Of a stretch of 10,422 nt of DNA, positions 1 to 6,325 are shown one piece after another (position 1 is the stretch's first letter; the number at the start of each line of letters is the position of its first letter). A model generated the notes under the pieces. It was not told the DNA's origin. It saw only the letters and a program-made list of their open reading frames with translations, and ran no database searches. Made by a program: the position numbers and the translations under genes. This stretch comes from Bacillota bacterium (GTDB taxonomy: Bacteria > Bacillota > Clostridia > Christensenellales > Aristaeellaceae), in NCBI GenBank assembly GCA_023391725.1, contig JAEWAH010000090.1, forward strand, positions 1 through 10,422. The letters are read 5' to 3'.

Positions 1-2164
1 CCATTGCGCGGACACGGCCCGAGGCCATACCGGCAACGATATTGTCGCCCACGTGGAGGGTACCGTTCTGGACCAGGACCGTCGCCACAGGGCCGCGAGC
101 CTTGTCCAGCTTGGCCTCGATGATGACGCCCCGGGCCAGGCGGTCCGGGTTGGCGCGCAGTTGCTGCACGTCGGCCACCAGCAGGATCATTTCCAGCAAT
201 TGATCCACACCCTGGCCGGTAATGGCGCTGACGGGGACCATGACGGTCTCGCCGCCCCATTCCTCGGCCACCAGGTTATAGGAGGTGAGGTCCTGCATCA
301 CGCGGTTGGGGTCGGCTCCAGGCTTATCCATTTTGTTGATGGCGACCACAATGGGCACATCCGCTGCCTTGGCATGGTTGATGGCTTCCACGGTCTGCGG
401 CATCACGCCGTCGTCCGCGGCAACAACAAGCACGGCGATGTCGGTAGCCTGGGCGCCTCTAGCACGCATGGCGGTAAAGGCCTCATGGCCGGGCGTATCC
501 AGGAAGGTGATCTGCCGCCCGGAAAGGTCCACCGTGTAGGCGCCGATGTGCTGGGTGATACCGCCAGCCTCGCCCGCGGTGACCTTCGTCTTGCGGATAT
601 AGTCCAGCAGCGAGGTCTTGCCGTGGTCAACGTGGCCCATGATGGTGATGACCGGGGGCCTTGTGACAAGCTCCGCATCGGAATCCTCGAAGTTCTCCTC
701 GGAGAGGTAATCTTCGGCGGTCTTGTCAAGCTTCATTTCCAGCTCGACGCCAAACTCGGTGCAAACGAGGGAGGCGGTATCGAAATCCAGCTCGCTGTTG
801 ATGTTGGCCATGATGCCAAGGAGCAGCAACTTTTTAAGGATATCGCCCGCGGGCTTGCCCACGCGCTCAGTAAGGTCTTTGACGGTGATCGTTTCGGCGG
901 TCATGAAGGCCTTTTCGATTTTGATGGGGGCCATCATCTGCTGGGCGGAGAGCTTCTTGCCAGCCCTGGCCCGCTTGCCGCCGCGCACCACATCATCGTC
1001 GTAACCGGAGAAGTTTTCCTTCACCAGCTGCTTTTTGGTCTTTACAACGCGCTCTGGATCGTGCTGGCGCACGTAATTCTTTTTGTTGGGGTCGTAGTTG
1101 GACACCCGTTCCTTTTCCATGGTGGGCGTCAGTTCCGGGGCCTTGGGACGGCCAAATCCGCCAGGACCGCCGGGCCGGGGGCCCATACCGGGACGGGGCG
1201 CGCCGCCGGGACCCATGGGGCGTGGACCGCCAAAGGAACCCTGGGGCCGGGGGCCCATGCCGGGGCCGCCAAAGGAGCCCTGGGGCCGGGGGGCCATAGG
1301 AGCGCCGGGGTTCGCGGGACGGCCATAGGGGCCTGCGGGAGCGCCGGGATTGGCGGGACGGCCATAAGGGCCGGCAGGGTTGGCAGGGCGGCCATAAGGG
1401 CCCTGGCCCGCCGGGGCGGGATTCGCGGGACGGCCATAAGGGCCTTGGCCCATAGGCGCGGGATTCGCGGGACGGCCATAGGGGCCCTGGCCCGCAGGCG
1501 CGGGATTCGCGGGGCGGCCATAAGGAGGCCGGGGCGCGGAGCCCTGCAGAGGCGCGCCGGGGGCCGCCGGCTGGCCCATAGGCCGGTTAGGAACCGGCGT
1601 AACGGGGCGCACGGGGCGCGGCGCCTGGGCAGGCGCGGGCGCTTGTATGGGCGCGGGTGCGGGCCGCGGGGGAGGTGGCGCGCTTTGCACGGGTGTGTGA
1701 GAGGGCGCAGGCGCCGCAGCAGTGGGCTGCACCGGTGCAGGCTCCGGCTCGGCTGCGGCGGGGGCGGCTTCCTCCTTAACCTGAACAGCCGCCACGGCGG
1801 GGGCCTTTGGCGAAGCTTCCTGCACCACAACGGGAACTGCAGGCGCGGGGGGCGCGGCAGGAACGGGCGTTTCGAGGACCGCAGGAGGTGCGGGAGGCGT
1901 TTCCTCCATTACCGGAGCGGCGGCTGCTTCATCCTCATCAGGCATGGTCCATGCCTTGGTATGCTGCTCCGCCAGCTTCTGCTGCTCCTCCAGTTTCTCC
2001 TGGGCGCGCCGCTGTTCATCCTCCCGGACGAACTGGCCTTCCAGCTTGCGCAATGCCTGCAAAAGGCCCTCCGCGGAATGTTTGACCCGCGTGGCTTCCT
2101 CCAGCACACTGCCGGCATCGTTGGAAAGCTCCTTGGTGGCATCCTTGAGTTTGACTTTGGTCAT
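1..2164 (-). CDS. infB: Translation initiation factor IF-2, N-terminal part (cut by left edge)
   Basis: IF-2 is the GTPase that places initiator fMet-tRNA on the 30S subunit and promotes 50S joining. The reading frame is open from 2164 to the window edge and gives 721 residues. The G domain is unmistakable: GHVDHGKT (P-loop) at about 510-517, DTPGHE at 556-561, NKMD at 610-613 and a SAI G5 motif near 646. The fragment ends in domain II at ASGRVRAM, so the rest of domain II and the tRNA-binding C-terminus lie outside. The N-terminus (MTKVKLKDATKEL) matches the usual IF-2 N-terminal helical domain. A Pro/Ala/Gly-rich linker follows (about residues 75-345), then a second IF2-N domain at about 420-475. 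I chose ATG 2164 because a G-rich stretch precedes it and it gives the usual IF-2 N-terminus. An in-frame ATG at 2185 lacks a ribosome binding site. It is the last visible gene of the rimP operon, 61 bp after the L7Ae-like gene. Confidence 0.97.
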   Translation of the reverse strand, partial: MTKVKLKDATKELSNDAGSVLEEATRVKHSAEGLLQALRKLEGQFVREDEQRRAQEKLEEQQKLAEQHTKAWTMPDEDEAAAAPVMEETPPAPPAVLETPVPAAPPAPAVPVVVQEASPKAPAVAAVQVKEEAAPAAAEPEPAPVQPTAAAPAPSHTPVQSAPPPPRPAPAPIQAPAPAQAPRPVRPVTPVPNRPMGQPAAPGAPLQGSAPRPPYGRPANPAPAGQGPYGRPANPAPMGQGPYGRPANPAPAGQGPYGRPANPAGPYGRPANPGAPAGPYGRPANPGAPMAPRPQGSFGGPGMGPRPQGSFGGPRPMGPGGAPRPGMGPRPGGPGGFGRPKAPELTPTMEKERVSNYDPNKKNYVRQHDPERVVKTKKQLVKENFSGYDDDVVRGGKRARAGKKLSAQQMMAPIKIEKAFMTAETITVKDLTERVGKPAGDILKKLLLLGIMANINSELDFDTASLVCTEFGVELEMKLDKTAEDYLSEENFEDSDAELVTRPPVITIMGHVDHGKTSLLDYIRKTKVTAGEAGGITQHIGAYTVDLSGRQITFLDTPGHEAFTAMRARGAQATDIAVLVVAADDGVMPQTVEAINHAKAADVPIVVAINKMDKPGADPNRVMQDLTSYNLVAEEWGGETVMVPVSAITGQGVDQLLEMILLVADVQQLRANPDRLARGVIIEAKLDKARGPVATVLVQNGTLHVGDNIVAGMASGRVRAM
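1308..1525 (-). repeat. Tandem PYGRPANP repeats in the IF-2 linker
   Basis: Six copies of the octapeptide PYGRPANP are encoded in the linker of IF-2, at about residues 214-286. Measured between copies, the unit spacing is 42, 42, 42, 30 and 39 bp, so all changes in length keep the frame. Three of the spacers read APxGQG. A second, shorter repeat (GPRPQGSFGGP, two copies) lies just downstream at about 1225-1290. The DNA copies are nearly identical, which suggests recent expansion by slippage or recombination. The linker of IF-2 is known to vary widely in length and sequence, so this is probably tolerated variation. Confidence 0.9.
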
Positions 2165-2225
2165 TCGACGCTTGCACCCCCGCATTTAATCCAGGCAATA
2201 AAAGTATGAATCCGTAAGATTTCCC

Positions 2226-2555
2226 TCATCCGTTCAGGCAGCACCCACCGGCGCAGGCAAGGACTTTATCGGCCAAGCCGCCGGGACGCAGAGCCAGTGC
2301 CATGCGACCAGGTTTGCCCACCGCGTTTTGCAGCATCTCCTCCGGCACCAACACCAAAGGGAGGCTGTAGTGGGCACAAGTATCGGTAAGGCGCTTGCGG
2401 GCATTTTCCGATGCGCCGCTGTCCAGAAGCGCCACCGCAGCCTTGCCCGCCCGGATGGCAGTCACGCAGGCCGCCTCTCCGGAAATCACCTGCCCGGCCC
2501 GCATGGCCAGACCAATGTACCCGGCCATCTGCACAAAATCAGGCGCTTTTCCCAT
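2226..2555 (-). CDS. ylxQ: L7Ae/L30e-like putative RNA-binding protein (YlxQ type)
   Basis: A 109-residue protein of the L7Ae/L30e/S12e family. Members bind kink-turn RNA, and the Bacillota homologue YlxQ lies between ylxR and infB. The family pattern is visible: an N-terminal helix with GLAMRAGQVISG, the AIRAGKAAVALLDSGAS segment with a family-typical GK, then VGKPGR near residue 80. The ATG at 2555 shares its A with the last base of the ylxR TGA stop (TGATG), so translation is probably coupled. A TTG one codon upstream is possible but less likely. The short Cys-containing tail (ACAGGCCLNG) is unusual. The precise role in the cell is not established, and function is inferred from family and position. 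Confidence 0.9.
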   Translation of the reverse strand: MGKAPDFVQMAGYIGLAMRAGQVISGEAACVTAIRAGKAAVALLDSGASENARKRLTDTCAHYSLPLVLVPEEMLQNAVGKPGRMALALRPGGLADKVLACAGGCCLNG

Positions 2556-2869
2556 CAAGTGGCTTCCCCCACATCTTCCGCATCGGGCTCATCAGAAGGC
2601 GGCGGAAGCGATTTGAGCATGGTGCGCAGCTGATCGACCACCTGATCCTCCAGCTTTTGCTCCAGCGCCCGGTCAAGCTGCTTTTGCTTGATGGCCCGGG
2701 TTAAGCACGCCTCATTGCGGCACACATACGCGCCCCGGCCCGACAGCTTGCCCGTGGGATCCATCACGATCTCCCCGGTGGGCCGCTTCACCACGCGGAT
2801 CAGCTCTTTTTTGGGCTTCATCTCGCGGCAGCCCACGCACATGCGCATGGGGATCTTCCGAGGCTTCAT
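2555..2869 (-). CDS. ylxR: YlxR/RnpM family RNA-binding protein
   Basis: A 104-residue DUF448 (YlxR) protein. The family hallmarks are present: a CVGC pair near residues 11-14, a basic KPKKELIRVVK stretch, GRGAYVC at 44-50 and a following Cys near 55. Homologues in Bacillota have been reported to bind the RNase P RNA and modulate its activity, hence the name RnpM. The start is supported by AAGGAG about 8 bases upstream. The C-terminal third is acidic and family-variable (PPPSDEPDAEDVGEAT). It lies 22 bp after nusA and overlaps the next gene by one base, consistent with co-transcription and translational coupling. Confidence 0.95.
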   Translation of the reverse strand: MKPRKIPMRMCVGCREMKPKKELIRVVKRPTGEIVMDPTGKLSGRGAYVCRNEACLTRAIKQKQLDRALEQKLEDQVVDQLRTMLKSLPPPSDEPDAEDVGEAT

Positions 2870-2891
2870 GGCGCCACTCCTTGCTTACCGC

Positions 2892-4040
2892 TTACATGGT
2901 ATCGTCGTCGATGTCAGGCAGGAATTCTTCTTCCTCATAGGGCATCTCCGGCACTTCTTCTTCCAAGGGCAGGTTCATCAGCTCCGCCGCCTGGGACTGG
3001 GACTTGATATCGATCTTCCAGCCGGTGAGTTTGGCCGCCAGGCGGGCATTCTGCCCTTCCTTGCCGATGGCCAGGGAGAGCTGGTTATCGGGCACCACCA
3101 CGCGGCAGGCCTTTTCGCGCTCGGCCACAAACACGCTCAATACGTGGGCGGGGTTCAGGGCGTTCGCAACGAATTCCGCAGGGTCGGGCGACCACTTGAT
3201 GATGTCGATCTTCTCGTTTTTCAGTTCCTCTACCACTTTATCCACACGGCTGCCCCGGGGGCCAACGCAAGCGCCTACGGGATCGATCACCGCATCGGAG
3301 GAGGAGACGGCCATCTTCGTGCGGCTGCCGGCTTCCCTGGCGATGGAACGGATCTGGACAACGCCCGAGGCAATCTCGGGCACTTCCATTTCGAACAATC
3401 GCTTGACCAGCCCCGGATGGATGCGGCTCACGCGCACCTGGGGGCCGCGCGCGCCTTCATGGCCGGTGCGCTGCACCTGCAGCACATAGACCTTGATATG
3501 GTCGTTCATGTGGTATTCTTCATTGGGCATGAACTCGCCGATCTCCATTACCCCTTCGGTGCGTCCCAGTTCCACATACACAGCCTTGGGCTCCACCCGC
3601 TGAACGATGGCGGTAAGGATCTCATTTTCCTTCTCGATGAACTCCTCGTAGACCTTGCCGCGCTCGGCCTCGCGGATGCGCTGCACGATCACCTGCTTGG
3701 CAGCCTGGGCCGCCACGCGCAAAAAGTCGCGGGGCGTTACGTCCACCTCGGCGATATCCCCCAACTGGTAATCCCCGCGGATGCGGTGGGCCTCATCCAA
3801 CGAAATCTGGTTGTTGGCCTCTTCCACCTGCTCCACCACGATCTTGCGGGCCAGCACCTGCTCCTGTCCGGTGGTGCGGTTGATATGAACGCTTAGATTG
3901 GCCGGCACCTGCGTGTTTTTGGGCATGTTCTTTTTGTAGGCCGTTTTCATGGCCTCTTCAATGGTGGAAAAGAGCATTTCTTCATCAATGCCTTTTTCCC
4001 TTGCCAGGGCCCGGGCCGCTTCAACGATCTCGGATTTCAT
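2892..4040 (-). CDS. nusA: Transcription termination/antitermination factor NusA
   Basis: A 382-residue NusA, which binds RNA polymerase and nascent RNA and modulates pausing, termination and antitermination. Domain order is the N-terminal polymerase-binding domain (about 1-125), an S1 domain (about 140-205, with AVYVELGRTEGVMEIGEF), KH1 (GACVGPRGSRV at about 256-266) and KH2 (AIGKEGQNARLAAKLTGWK from about 324). It ends in a short acidic tail (EEEEFLPDIDDD). The extra acidic repeats of the longer E. coli protein are absent, as is usual in Bacillota. I placed the start at ATG 4040 (MKSEIVEAARALAREKGI), which matches the family N-terminus and has AAGGCGG about 10 bases upstream. The in-frame ATG at 4061 has no ribosome binding site. 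It follows rimP after 45 bp. Confidence 0.97.
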   Translation of the reverse strand: MKSEIVEAARALAREKGIDEEMLFSTIEEAMKTAYKKNMPKNTQVPANLSVHINRTTGQEQVLARKIVVEQVEEANNQISLDEAHRIRGDYQLGDIAEVDVTPRDFLRVAAQAAKQVIVQRIREAERGKVYEEFIEKENEILTAIVQRVEPKAVYVELGRTEGVMEIGEFMPNEEYHMNDHIKVYVLQVQRTGHEGARGPQVRVSRIHPGLVKRLFEMEVPEIASGVVQIRSIAREAGSRTKMAVSSSDAVIDPVGACVGPRGSRVDKVVEELKNEKIDIIKWSPDPAEFVANALNPAHVLSVFVAEREKACRVVVPDNQLSLAIGKEGQNARLAAKLTGWKIDIKSQSQAAELMNLPLEEEVPEMPYEEEEFLPDIDDDTM

Positions 4041-4085
4041 GGGATGGATACCGCCTTCCATTGGTAATGAAGCATCTCATTTACT

Positions 4086-4571
4086 TTACTCTTCTTCGCC
4101 CAGGTCCGCGTCTTCGATCCCCTCCAGGGAGATCACGCGCTTGACTAAGGCCACGGCCTTTTGAGGAAACCCCCTGCGGCCGTCGGGCGCATCCAGGAGC
4201 ACCTGGCCATTTTCCAGTCCTGCCAGCGTCCCTTCAAATATCTTCTTGCCCTCCTGGGGCTTGAACAGGCGTACTTCCACCGTTTCCCCCATGGCACGCT
4301 CGAAGTCCTCGGGGGTCTTGATGGGCCGGTCCAGGCCCGGGGAGCAGACCTCCAGAAAATCGTATTCCAGGTGATCCACCAGCGGCTGGACCCTGCGGTG
4401 AAACGCTTCGCAGTCGCTTAAGTTGATCCCCTGGGGCGTATCCAGATAGATGCGCAGGTATTTGCCCGCGGGCTCCTTCTCCAGCGCCACGTCCACAAGT
4501 TCATAGCCCATCTCATCCGCCAGCTTCTGGCAGATAGGGCGCGCTGCCGTACTCAGATCCGCTTTGGCCAT
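4086..4571 (-). CDS. rimP: Ribosome maturation factor RimP
   Basis: A 161-residue RimP, needed for maturation of the 30S subunit. Family features are LADEMGYELVDVALEKEPAGKYLRIYLDTPQGI near the N-terminus, DCEAFHRRVQPLVD, and the conserved EVCSPGLDRPIKTPEDFERAMGE block at about 78-96. An SH3-like C-terminal domain follows (EVRLFKPQEGKKIFEGTLAGLENGQVLL). The ATG at 4571 has an excellent AAGGAG about 6 bases upstream. The tail is acidic (GIEDADLGEEE). It is the first gene of the nusA-infB operon, with the long structured leader described at 4572-5015 upstream. Confidence 0.97.
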   Translation of the reverse strand: MAKADLSTAARPICQKLADEMGYELVDVALEKEPAGKYLRIYLDTPQGINLSDCEAFHRRVQPLVDHLEYDFLEVCSPGLDRPIKTPEDFERAMGETVEVRLFKPQEGKKIFEGTLAGLENGQVLLDAPDGRRGFPQKAVALVKRVISLEGIEDADLGEEE

Positions 4572-4585
4572 TTTTTCTCCTTATC

Positions 4586-4646
4586 CTTCGCACCGTCCGT
4601 CGCTACGCTAGGCCGGTGTTCCGCATCCTCCGGCTTCGCCGCCGTC
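4586..4646. repeat. 61-bp direct repeat, copy 1
   Basis: GC-rich unit beginning CTTCGCACCGTCCGTCGCTA and ending in GCCGTC. It matches copy 2 at 4681-4741 at 58 of 61 positions, and the two copies are 95 bp apart start to start. It ends only a few bases before the rimP ribosome binding site, so in the leader RNA it would be the last structure before the start codon. It contains short self-complementary pieces (CGGC-TTC-GCCG). It looks like an intergenic repeat family, not coding sequence. Confidence 0.85.
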
Positions 4647-4680
4647 TGCTCCAGGTTCACTGCGTTCGCCCTTCGGCCAT

Positions 4681-4741
4681 CTTCGCACCGTCCGTCGCTA
4701 CGCTAGGCCGGCGTTCCGCATCCTCCGGCTTTGCCGTCGTC
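4681..4741. repeat. 61-bp direct repeat, copy 2
   Basis: Second copy of the unit at 4586-4646, differing at three positions (T/C, C/T and C/T, read copy 1 to copy 2). The 34 bp between the copies do not belong to the repeat but have similar GC-rich composition. Confidence 0.85.
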
Positions 4742-4800
4742 CTGCGCATCGCGTGCACGGGCACGCTGGGCGTATATCCAAACAGGTTTTGGACAACAGA

Positions 4801-4947
4801 AAAGAGTGGCCTCTTATTGCTTATTGTCCCATCCCCAAACCGTAAGGCTGCCTTACGCAAAATCCCCGGGACGGATCCCGGAATGATATCGCCAAACAGG
4901 CTGCACCCGTACATATCGGAGATAGAATCAAGCAATACCCACTCTTT
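4801..4947 (-). ncRNA. Candidate structured leader RNA of the rimP-nusA-infB operon
   Basis: Pairings found by eye on the minus strand form one coherent fold. The trunk pairs 4939-4947 with 4801-4809 (9 bp), 4930-4937 with 4815-4822 (8 bp), 4926-4928 with 4823-4825 (one bulged G) and 4918-4923 with 4831-4836 (6 bp, including one G-U). The trunk closes a junction with three hairpins: 4885-4889 with 4913-4917, 4866-4871 with 4876-4881 (perfect, 4-nt loop) and 4841-4847 with 4851-4857 (perfect, 3-nt loop). The G-U pair would be a mismatch on the plus strand, which favours the rimP orientation. It lies downstream of a good promoter and about 230 nt before rimP. Function is unknown; regulation of the operon is inference. 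It could instead be a folded mobile element (MITE), although I see no target-site duplication. A weak TTG-initiated frame crosses it but resembles no protein I know. Confidence 0.45.
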
Positions 4948-5014
4948 CGCTTACACCCTTCTTTCGATCAGTCATACCAGCAGTTCATGCCAGTGTTTGG
5001 TCTGCCTGCATTTC

Positions 5015-5043
5015 AGTATACCATGGCTGGAAACAGAATACAA
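5015..5043 (-). promoter_or_regulatory. SigA-like promoter for the rimP operon
   Basis: On the minus strand there is a -35 TTGTAT (5038-5043), a 17-base spacer, and a -10 TATACT (5015-5020) preceded by TGG, so it is an extended -10. Transcription would start near 5008 and give a leader of roughly 440 nt before rimP. No other minus-strand site upstream of rimP looked as good. Confidence 0.6.
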
Positions 5044-5142
5044 GAGCAAAACAAGGGAAATCTATGGATTTCAAACGAGGAATGGGTCAAAAGTGTGTGA
5101 GGAGTAAGGTAGGGAGCAGGCGGAGGGCGGGCTTCCTCTGAA

Positions 5143-5294
5143 AAAGGAGCGGAGGGGGCGCCGTAACATTCCCCTCCCGGGGAGGGGTGGCGCGCAGCGC
5201 CGGGGTGGTCCGTAGGGTGGTCAGCAGACAACCATCCCGTCCGGCATCGCCGTCCACCCCTCCACCGGAGGGGAATGATCACCCTGCCTCCTTT
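5143..5294. repeat. MITE-like inverted-repeat element between divergent promoters
   Basis: The core (5167-5277, 111 bp) has 24-bp ends that are inverted copies of each other apart from about three central bases: CATTCCCCTCC at 5167 and GGAGGGGAATG ending at 5277, with GAGGGGTGG/CCACCCCTC inside. Similarity continues outwards more weakly, with AAAGGAG at 5143-5149 facing CTCCTTT at 5288-5294. The interior is GC-rich and includes GGCGCGCAGCGCC. There is no reading frame of note. It sits between the rimP promoter and the methyltransferase promoter and would form a strong hairpin in either RNA. It could be a small non-autonomous element or a chromosomal intergenic repeat. Confidence 0.7.
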
Positions 5295-5297
5295 ATC

Positions 5298-5326
5298 TTG
5301 TAACCCCTCTCCCATTCCTGTATAAT
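5298..5326 (+). promoter_or_regulatory. SigA-like promoter for the methyltransferase gene
   Basis: TTGTAA (5298-5303), a 17-base spacer, and a perfect TATAAT (5321-5326). The start would be near 5333, about 37 bases before the ATG at 5370. The -35 box lies just outside the inverted-repeat element. Confidence 0.75.
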
Positions 5327-5369
5327 GGCTGAAATGCACTTCATGAACAGATGATGAGAGGTATACGAA

Positions 5370-6302
5370 ATGGACATCACCCAAAAAATCTCCGAACGGC
5401 AATGGAACCTTAAGGATACGGGCCAGCGGGAAAGCGAACGGGAGCAGACGTTCATCGACGATATTGTGCAGAAAAATCATTTGGAGCGGGAAGTGCTTTC
5501 CAGCCTTGACAGGATCAAAACTGTGTTCGACGGCGGGGCGGGCTGCGGGCGCTTCTCCATCCTTCTGGCAAAGCGAGGCATACACGTCACGCATTTTGAC
5601 ATCTCTCAAACCATGATCGATAAGGCGCGTGAACTTGCCCAAGAGGCGGGCGTATTGGATTCAATCACTTTCGTGAAGGGCGCGCTGGAGGACCTTTCCG
5701 CCTACCATGATAAGCAATTCGATATGTCCATCTCCTTTGACGCGCCCATCTCCTATACGCATCCCAACCAGGACCGCGTCATCGGTGAACTGGTCCGCAT
5801 CGCAAAAAAGCGGATCATGGTCAGCGTATCCAGCCGGCTGGGCAGCCTGCCGTATCTGGCCAATCCTTTGAACAAAAACCAGTTCATCCTCGATGAAAAT
5901 TGCAGTGATCCATGGGTGCAATGGTGCCTTTCCAACCGCCAAAATCTGATTGAGAGCTTCCGCTTCGATAAGGCCACTGCGGAAAGGGCGCTGTCGAGCG
6001 GGCTGTTTGGCGAGGAAGAAGCGATTGAAGAATACGAAAAGGGCGGCGCGCCCTGGCCCATCACGTACCTGTTTTTGCCCGACGAATTAAAGGCGATCCT
6101 GGAGCGCTTCGGGGTCAGGAACGTCCACATGGCCGGACCGGGAGCCTACGCCAGGACAATCCCCCATGAGATCCTGCAAAAGATCATGCTCGACCCCGCG
6201 CAAAAGGCGGACTTCCTTGACTTTTGCTACAGGTATGACAAAAACCAGTATGTGCTGGGCTTAGGAAAGGACAACCTTTTTGCCAGGGGCGATCTGGAAT
6301 AA
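5370..6302 (+). CDS. Class I SAM-dependent methyltransferase
   Basis: A 310-residue protein with the Rossmann-type methyltransferase core. Motif I is VFDGGAGCGRF at about 52-62, with an acidic residue ending strand beta-2 (HFDIS, D77). GALEDL lies near 104-109, and a motif IV-like FDMSISFDAPISY near 117-129. The second half (GAPWPITYLFLPDELKAILERFG and onwards) is family-variable and probably sets the substrate, which cannot be read from the sequence. There is no signal peptide or membrane segment, so it is presumably cytoplasmic. The ATG is preceded by an AGAGG sequence and a good promoter. The next gene follows after 23 bp, so the two are probably co-transcribed. Small molecule, RNA and protein substrates are all possible. 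Confidence 0.9.
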   Translation: MDITQKISERQWNLKDTGQRESEREQTFIDDIVQKNHLEREVLSSLDRIKTVFDGGAGCGRFSILLAKRGIHVTHFDISQTMIDKARELAQEAGVLDSITFVKGALEDLSAYHDKQFDMSISFDAPISYTHPNQDRVIGELVRIAKKRIMVSVSSRLGSLPYLANPLNKNQFILDENCSDPWVQWCLSNRQNLIESFRFDKATAERALSSGLFGEEEAIEEYEKGGAPWPITYLFLPDELKAILERFGVRNVHMAGPGAYARTIPHEILQKIMLDPAQKADFLDFCYRYDKNQYVLGLGKDNLFARGDLE

Positions 6303-6325
6303 ATACTGCCGCGTGGGAGGCACAG

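Noticed and set aside
53..2209. A 718-codon open frame on the plus strand opposite infB
   Set aside because: It is the antisense of the infB gene in GC-rich, repeat-containing DNA. The minus strand carries all IF-2 motifs, and the plus-strand product is repetitive (many Gly, His and Arg) with no known domain.
2688..3896. A 402-codon plus-strand frame opposite nusA and part of ylxR
   Set aside because: Antisense shadow; its product is rich in His, Leu and Gly without recognisable motifs, whereas NusA domains are clear on the other strand.
4041..4061. Alternative upstream ATG for nusA at 4061
   Set aside because: No ribosome binding site before it; the AAGGCGG lies between it and ATG 4040, which also gives the family-typical N-terminus.
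4586..4741. CRISPR array
   Set aside because: Only two long units with an internal spacing of 34 bp, no further copies and no cas genes.
4841..4881. The two perfect hairpins read as an intrinsic terminator/attenuator
   Set aside because: Only four T residues follow the first hairpin on the minus strand (GATTTTG) and none the second, so a standard terminator is not supported; they fit better as arms of the larger fold.
4657..4935. A 92-codon minus-strand frame in the rimP leader
   Set aside because: TTG start with a poor ribosome binding site, product runs through one 61-bp repeat copy, and the region is better explained as folded RNA plus repeats. A leader peptide is not fully excluded.
4616..5107. 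A 163-codon plus-strand frame in the leader region
   Set aside because: No convincing start or ribosome binding site, runs through the repeats, the folded region and the opposing promoter, and has no family resemblance.
5013..5642. A 209-codon minus-strand frame across the inverted-repeat element and the methyltransferase start
   Set aside because: Overlaps a well-supported methyltransferase gene and the MITE-like element; no motif or ribosome binding site.
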